Below, piece by piece: positions 24,085 to 27,500 of a DNA stretch of 27,500 nucleotides. Below the pieces are notes generated by a model that made no database searches, had not been told where the DNA came from, and saw only the letters and a list, made by a program, of their open reading frames with translations. Both the position numbers and the translations under genes were made by a program. How positions within the stretch are numbered: position 1 is the first letter of the stretch; each line of letters opens with the position of its first letter. The stretch is from NCBI RefSeq assembly GCF_946479975.1, contig NZ_CAMLIX010000036.1, positions 1-27,500 of the forward strand. Direction: 5' to 3'. The DNA comes from an uncultured Flavobacterium sp. Lineage in GTDB: Bacteria; Bacteroidota; Bacteroidia; Flavobacteriales; Flavobacteriaceae.

Positions 24085-25509
24085 ATGAAAAACAGCATCA
24101 AAAAACTTCAAATCTTAGTTTTACTGCCATTAGCAGCAATGCAGCTAAAATGCGGATCTTCTTCAAATACAGTGGCTAATTCAGGAAAAATTCAATCCTG
24201 GATTACCACTTCAGATGAAACATCAAAACTTAAAAAACAACCTGATTTGGTTTTTACCTCAGAAACAAATTCCAATCAGACCATTGAAGTAAATCCTTCA
24301 GAAAAATTTCAAACCATCGAAGGTTTCGGATTTTCATTAACTGGAGGAAGTGCGCAGGCCATTTTAAAACTAGACAAACCAAAACGAGAAGCACTGCTTC
24401 AGGAATTGTTTTCTAGAAAAGAAGACGCCATTGGTTTAAGTTATTTAAGAATAAGTATTGGAGCATCAGATTTGAATGAAAAAGTTTTTTCGTATGATGA
24501 TATGCCGGAAGGCCAAACGGATTTAAAACTAGAAAAATTCAATTTAGGACCCGATTTAGAAGATGTGATTCCGGTTTTAAAAGAAATTTTAGCCATTAAT
24601 CCGAAGATTAAAATAATGGGTTCTCCGTGGTCGCCGCCAGTTTGGATGAAAGACAATGGAAGTTCTAAAGGAGGAAGTTTACAGCCGAAATACTATCAAG
24701 TTTATGCGGAATATTTTGTGAAATACATTCAAGCAATGAAATCGCACGGAATTGTAATCGATGCCATAACGCCTCAAAACGAACCTTTGCATCCAGGGAA
24801 TAATCCGAGTTTATTGATGTTAGCAGAACAGCAAGCAGATTTTATTGGAAATAATTTAGGTCCCGCTTTCGCGAAAGCAGGAATCAAAACCAAAATTATT
24901 GTTTATGACCATAACTGCAACAAACCAGAATATCCTTTGACTATTTTAAAAGATGCAAAAGCAAATCCGTTTGTAGCGGGATCTGCATTTCATTTATATG
25001 AAGGAGATATCAGCGCTTTGAGTACAGTTCATAACGCATTTCCGAATAAAGATTTGTATTTTACCGAACAATATACCGGATCAGGAACTAATTTTGAAAC
25101 CGATTTAAAATGGAGCGTAAAAAATGTAGTAATTGGTTCAATGCGCAATTGGAGTAAAAATGCATTGTCATGGGGATTGGCAAATGATGAGTTTTACAAA
25201 CCTTTTACACCAGGAGGATGTTCTACTTGCAAAGGCGCTTTGATGATTGATCAAAATCAAAATATTAAAAGAGAAGTGGGATATTATATTATTGCACACG
25301 CTTCTAAATTTGTTCCAGAAGGTTCCGTAAGAATTGGAAGTAATATCGTAGGAAATCTATACAATGTTTCTTTTAAAACTCCGTTAGGACAAACAGTTTT
25401 AATTGTAGAAAATGACGGAGCTTCAGCAGAAACTTTTACTATTAAATACAACCAAAAACAAACCTCAACCACACTAAACGCGGGAGCAGTTGCCACTTAC
25501 GTTTGGTAA
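24085..25509 (+). CDS. GH30_3-like endo-beta-1,6-glucanase lipoprotein (copy B)
   Basis: This 474-aa lipoprotein has Cys23 (MQLKC, with Lys at -1 as in copy A) and a short linker. The catalytic domain shows FQTIEGFGFSLTGGSAQA, LSYLRISIGASDLNE, SPWSPPVWMKD, acid/base Glu233 in TPQNEPLH, YDHNCNKPEYP, GSAFHLYEGDISAL and nucleophile Glu328 in FTEQYT. GGCSTCKGAL holds the same CxxC pair as copy A. Copy A and B align over nearly the whole length, including IIAHASKFVP and VLIVENDG, so they are paralogues. Copy B lacks the proline-rich linker and therefore sits nearer its anchor. The start codon immediately follows the EEP stop (TAA-ATG), suggesting translational coupling, and the GH3 gene begins 13 bases after its stop. 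Confidence 0.9.
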   Translation: MKNSIKKLQILVLLPLAAMQLKCGSSSNTVANSGKIQSWITTSDETSKLKKQPDLVFTSETNSNQTIEVNPSEKFQTIEGFGFSLTGGSAQAILKLDKPKREALLQELFSRKEDAIGLSYLRISIGASDLNEKVFSYDDMPEGQTDLKLEKFNLGPDLEDVIPVLKEILAINPKIKIMGSPWSPPVWMKDNGSSKGGSLQPKYYQVYAEYFVKYIQAMKSHGIVIDAITPQNEPLHPGNNPSLLMLAEQQADFIGNNLGPAFAKAGIKTKIIVYDHNCNKPEYPLTILKDAKANPFVAGSAFHLYEGDISALSTVHNAFPNKDLYFTEQYTGSGTNFETDLKWSVKNVVIGSMRNWSKNALSWGLANDEFYKPFTPGGCSTCKGALMIDQNQNIKREVGYYIIAHASKFVPEGSVRIGSNIVGNLYNVSFKTPLGQTVLIVENDGASAETFTIKYNQKQTSTTLNAGAVATYVW

Positions 25510-25522
25510 ACAACTTAAACTT

Positions 25523-27500
25523 ATGAAAAAAGTAACCATGATTACGCTGTTTATGCTTTCGCTTTTTGCGTCGGCACAACAGCAGTCAATAGATCAGAAA
25601 GTCAATGATTTGTTGAAGAAAATGACCATTGAAGAAAAAATAGGCCAGTTAAATCAATACACGGGAGACAATCAGGCAACAGGTCCAATTACCATTAATC
25701 CGAACAAACAAAACGAAATAAAACAAGGATTAATTGGTTCGATGCTAAATGTTATCGGAACTAAATATACCAGAGGATATCAGGAATTGGCTATGCAGTC
25801 AAGACTTAAAATTCCGTTGTTATTTGGTCAGGATGTTATTCATGGTTATAAAACTACTTTCCCAATTCCTTTGGCCGAAGCAGCGAGCTGGGATTTACAA
25901 GCAATCGAATTAGCGGCAAGAGTTGCCGCAACAGAAGCTGCAGCAAGCGGCATTCACTGGACTTTTGCACCAATGGTTGATATTGGTCGTGATCCGCGCT
26001 GGGGACGTGTGATGGAAGGTGCAGGAGAAGATACTTATTTAGGTTCTAAAATTGCTTATGCAAGAGTAAAAGGTTTTCAAGGAAATAAATTGGGAGATTT
26101 AAACTCGGTTATGGCTTGCGTAAAGCACTTTGCAGCGTATGGAGCAGGAGTTGGGGGAAGAGATTATAACTCTGTTGACATGAGCGAAAGAATGCTTTTA
26201 GAAACGTATTTACCTCCGTTTAAAGCAGCCGTAGATGCAGGCGCAGCAACTTTTATGAACTCTTTCAATGATATTAACGGAATTCCAGCAACAGGAAATG
26301 CACATTTACAAAGAGATATTTTAAAAGGAAAATGGAACTTTCAAGGTTTCGTAGTTTCAGACTGGGGATCAATTGGAGAAATGGTAGCACACGGATATTC
26401 TAAAGATCTGAAAGAAGCCGCTTACTCAGCCATTACCGCAGGAAGTGACATGGACATGGAAAGTAATGCCTACCGTAAACATTTAGCAGAATTAGTAAAG
26501 GAAGGAAGAGTTTCTATTGATTTGGTTGATGACGCTGTAAGACGTATTCTTCGCAAGAAATTCGAATTAGGATTGTTTGATGATCCTTACAAATATTCTG
26601 ATGAAAAGCGCGCTGAAAAAGAATTAAACAATCCAGAACACAGAAAAGCAGCTCTTGAAGTTGCAGAAAAAAGTATTGTTTTATTAAAGAATGAAAACCA
26701 GACTTTGCCAATTTCTAAAAATGTAAAAACAATTGCATTTATTGGTCCGATGGTAAAAGAATATAAGGAAAACATGGGCTTTTGGTCTGTAGAACTTCCT
26801 GAAGTAGATTACAACAAATGGATTGTTTCGCAATGGGACGGTTTGCAGAATAAAGCAGGTAAAAACACAAAATTACTGTATGCAAATGGATGTGAAATAG
26901 AAGGAAATAACAAAGATGGTTTTGCAGAAGCAGTAGCAACAGCAAAACAGGCAGATGTGGTAATTTTAAGTATTGGCGAAAGACGTGATATGAGCGGTGA
27001 AGCCAAAAGCCGCAGTGATCTTCACTTGCCTGGCGTTCAGGAAGATTTAGTAAAAGCAATTCAGGCAACGGGAAAACCAGTTGTGGTTTTAATCAACGCA
27101 GGAAGACCTTTGGTTTTTAACTGGACAGCAGACAATGTTCCTGCCATTGTGTACACCTGGTGGTTAGGAACCGAAGCTGGAAATGCAATTGCAAATGTAT
27201 TATTTGGAGATTATAATCCGTCTGGGAAATTACCAATGACTTTTCCAAGAGAAGTAGGGCAGGTGCCAATTTATTACAACCATTTTAGCACGGGAAGACC
27301 GGCTAAAGATGAAAATTCGACAAACTACGTTTCGGCTTATATCGATTTAAAAAACTCGCCGAAATATCCCTTTGGATACGGATTGAGTTATACTACTTTT
27401 GATTATTCAGGTTTGAAATTATCTTCGACAAAAATAAAAAACAACGAAACCATTAAAGTTTCTTTTCAATTGAAAAATACTGGAAAAGTGGCTGGAGAAG
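25523..27500 (+). CDS. bglX: GH3 beta-glucosidase, BglX-like (3' end outside window)
   Basis: The frame opens at ATG 25523 and stays open to the right edge, giving 659 codons; BglX-type proteins are about 750-770 aa, so roughly 100 residues are missing. The signal peptide is MKKVTMITLFMLSLFASAQ with no lipobox, pointing to the periplasm. The N-terminal barrel has MTIEEKIGQLNQY, PLLFGQDVIHGYKTTFPIPL, WTFAPMVDIGRDPRWGRVME, GEDTYLG, CVKHFAAYG and the nucleophile Asp280 in VVSDWGSIGEM. The alpha/beta sandwich carries the likely acid/base Glu493 in SGEAKSRSDLHLPG, and later WWLGTEAGNAIANVLFGDYNPSGKLPMTFP. A fibronectin-III-like domain begins after YPFGYGLSYTTF at the edge. It would release glucose from beta-gluco-oligosaccharides after import. 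It starts 13 bases after GH30 copy B, in the same operon. Confidence 0.95.
   Translation, partial: MKKVTMITLFMLSLFASAQQQSIDQKVNDLLKKMTIEEKIGQLNQYTGDNQATGPITINPNKQNEIKQGLIGSMLNVIGTKYTRGYQELAMQSRLKIPLLFGQDVIHGYKTTFPIPLAEAASWDLQAIELAARVAATEAAASGIHWTFAPMVDIGRDPRWGRVMEGAGEDTYLGSKIAYARVKGFQGNKLGDLNSVMACVKHFAAYGAGVGGRDYNSVDMSERMLLETYLPPFKAAVDAGAATFMNSFNDINGIPATGNAHLQRDILKGKWNFQGFVVSDWGSIGEMVAHGYSKDLKEAAYSAITAGSDMDMESNAYRKHLAELVKEGRVSIDLVDDAVRRILRKKFELGLFDDPYKYSDEKRAEKELNNPEHRKAALEVAEKSIVLLKNENQTLPISKNVKTIAFIGPMVKEYKENMGFWSVELPEVDYNKWIVSQWDGLQNKAGKNTKLLYANGCEIEGNNKDGFAEAVATAKQADVVILSIGERRDMSGEAKSRSDLHLPGVQEDLVKAIQATGKPVVVLINAGRPLVFNWTADNVPAIVYTWWLGTEAGNAIANVLFGDYNPSGKLPMTFPREVGQVPIYYNHFSTGRPAKDENSTNYVSAYIDLKNSPKYPFGYGLSYTTFDYSGLKLSSTKIKNNETIKVSFQLKNTGKVAGE

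Noticed and set aside
1..27500. tRNA, rRNA, insertion sequences, phage or defence genes
   Set aside because: No cloverleaf-like sequence, transposase motif, terminal inverted repeats, CRISPR repeats or nuclease/toxin pairs were seen; the window is core genes plus a catabolic locus.

Overview
The window comes from a Bacteroidota genome, most likely a Flavobacterium close to F. johnsoniae. Supporting signs are low GC, paired SusC/SusD genes, many lipoproteins with N-terminal Cys, a GldJ gliding/type IX secretion lipoprotein, AT-rich leaders instead of Shine-Dalgarno sites, and promoter boxes resembling TAnnTTTG. The species assignment is inferred from recalled family features, not from a search.

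Layout. Positions 1-3046 are core genome: the 3' part of gldJ, a strong terminator, murF, and a bidirectional terminator. On the minus strand, 3045-5924 encodes a membrane-spanning sensor/regulator with a periplasmic propeller, Y_Y_Y domain, one membrane helix, coiled coil and LuxR-type HTH. Everything from 6269 to the right edge reads plus and forms one polysaccharide utilization locus. It holds SusC-SusD-lipoprotein set 1 (6269-12039), a 1.1 kb gene-free gap, SusC-SusD-lipoprotein set 2 (13178-18730), and then an enzyme block: GH30 subfamily-1-like, GH30_3-like lipoprotein, GH16 laminarinase-like lipoprotein, a secreted endonuclease/exonuclease/phosphatase-fold protein, a second GH30_3-like lipoprotein, and a GH3 beta-glucosidase that runs off the end.

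How it works together (inference from families). Surface lipoprotein GH16 and GH30_3 enzymes would cut beta-1,3- and beta-1,6-glucan, such as branched laminarin or fungal/oomycete wall glucan. The SusD proteins and accessory lipoproteins would bind the fragments and the SusC porins would import them. The periplasmic GH30 and GH3 enzymes would finish them to glucose. The regulator would sense the oligosaccharide in the periplasm and activate the locus.

The most notable feature not explained by gene content is regulatory. Both SusC genes carry the same upstream arrangement: two GTGTTTTTGTA-like boxes exactly 33 bp apart, the second starting exactly 93 bp before the ATG, a TAnnATTG box at the same offset, and a 42-nt identical stretch running into the start codon. 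Both SusC-SusD-lipoprotein sets also end in a related TTAAG-rich tract followed by a TAGCCC/GGGCTA hairpin. The two sets therefore look co-regulated and possibly duplicated or homogenised at their edges, while the receptor bodies have diverged.
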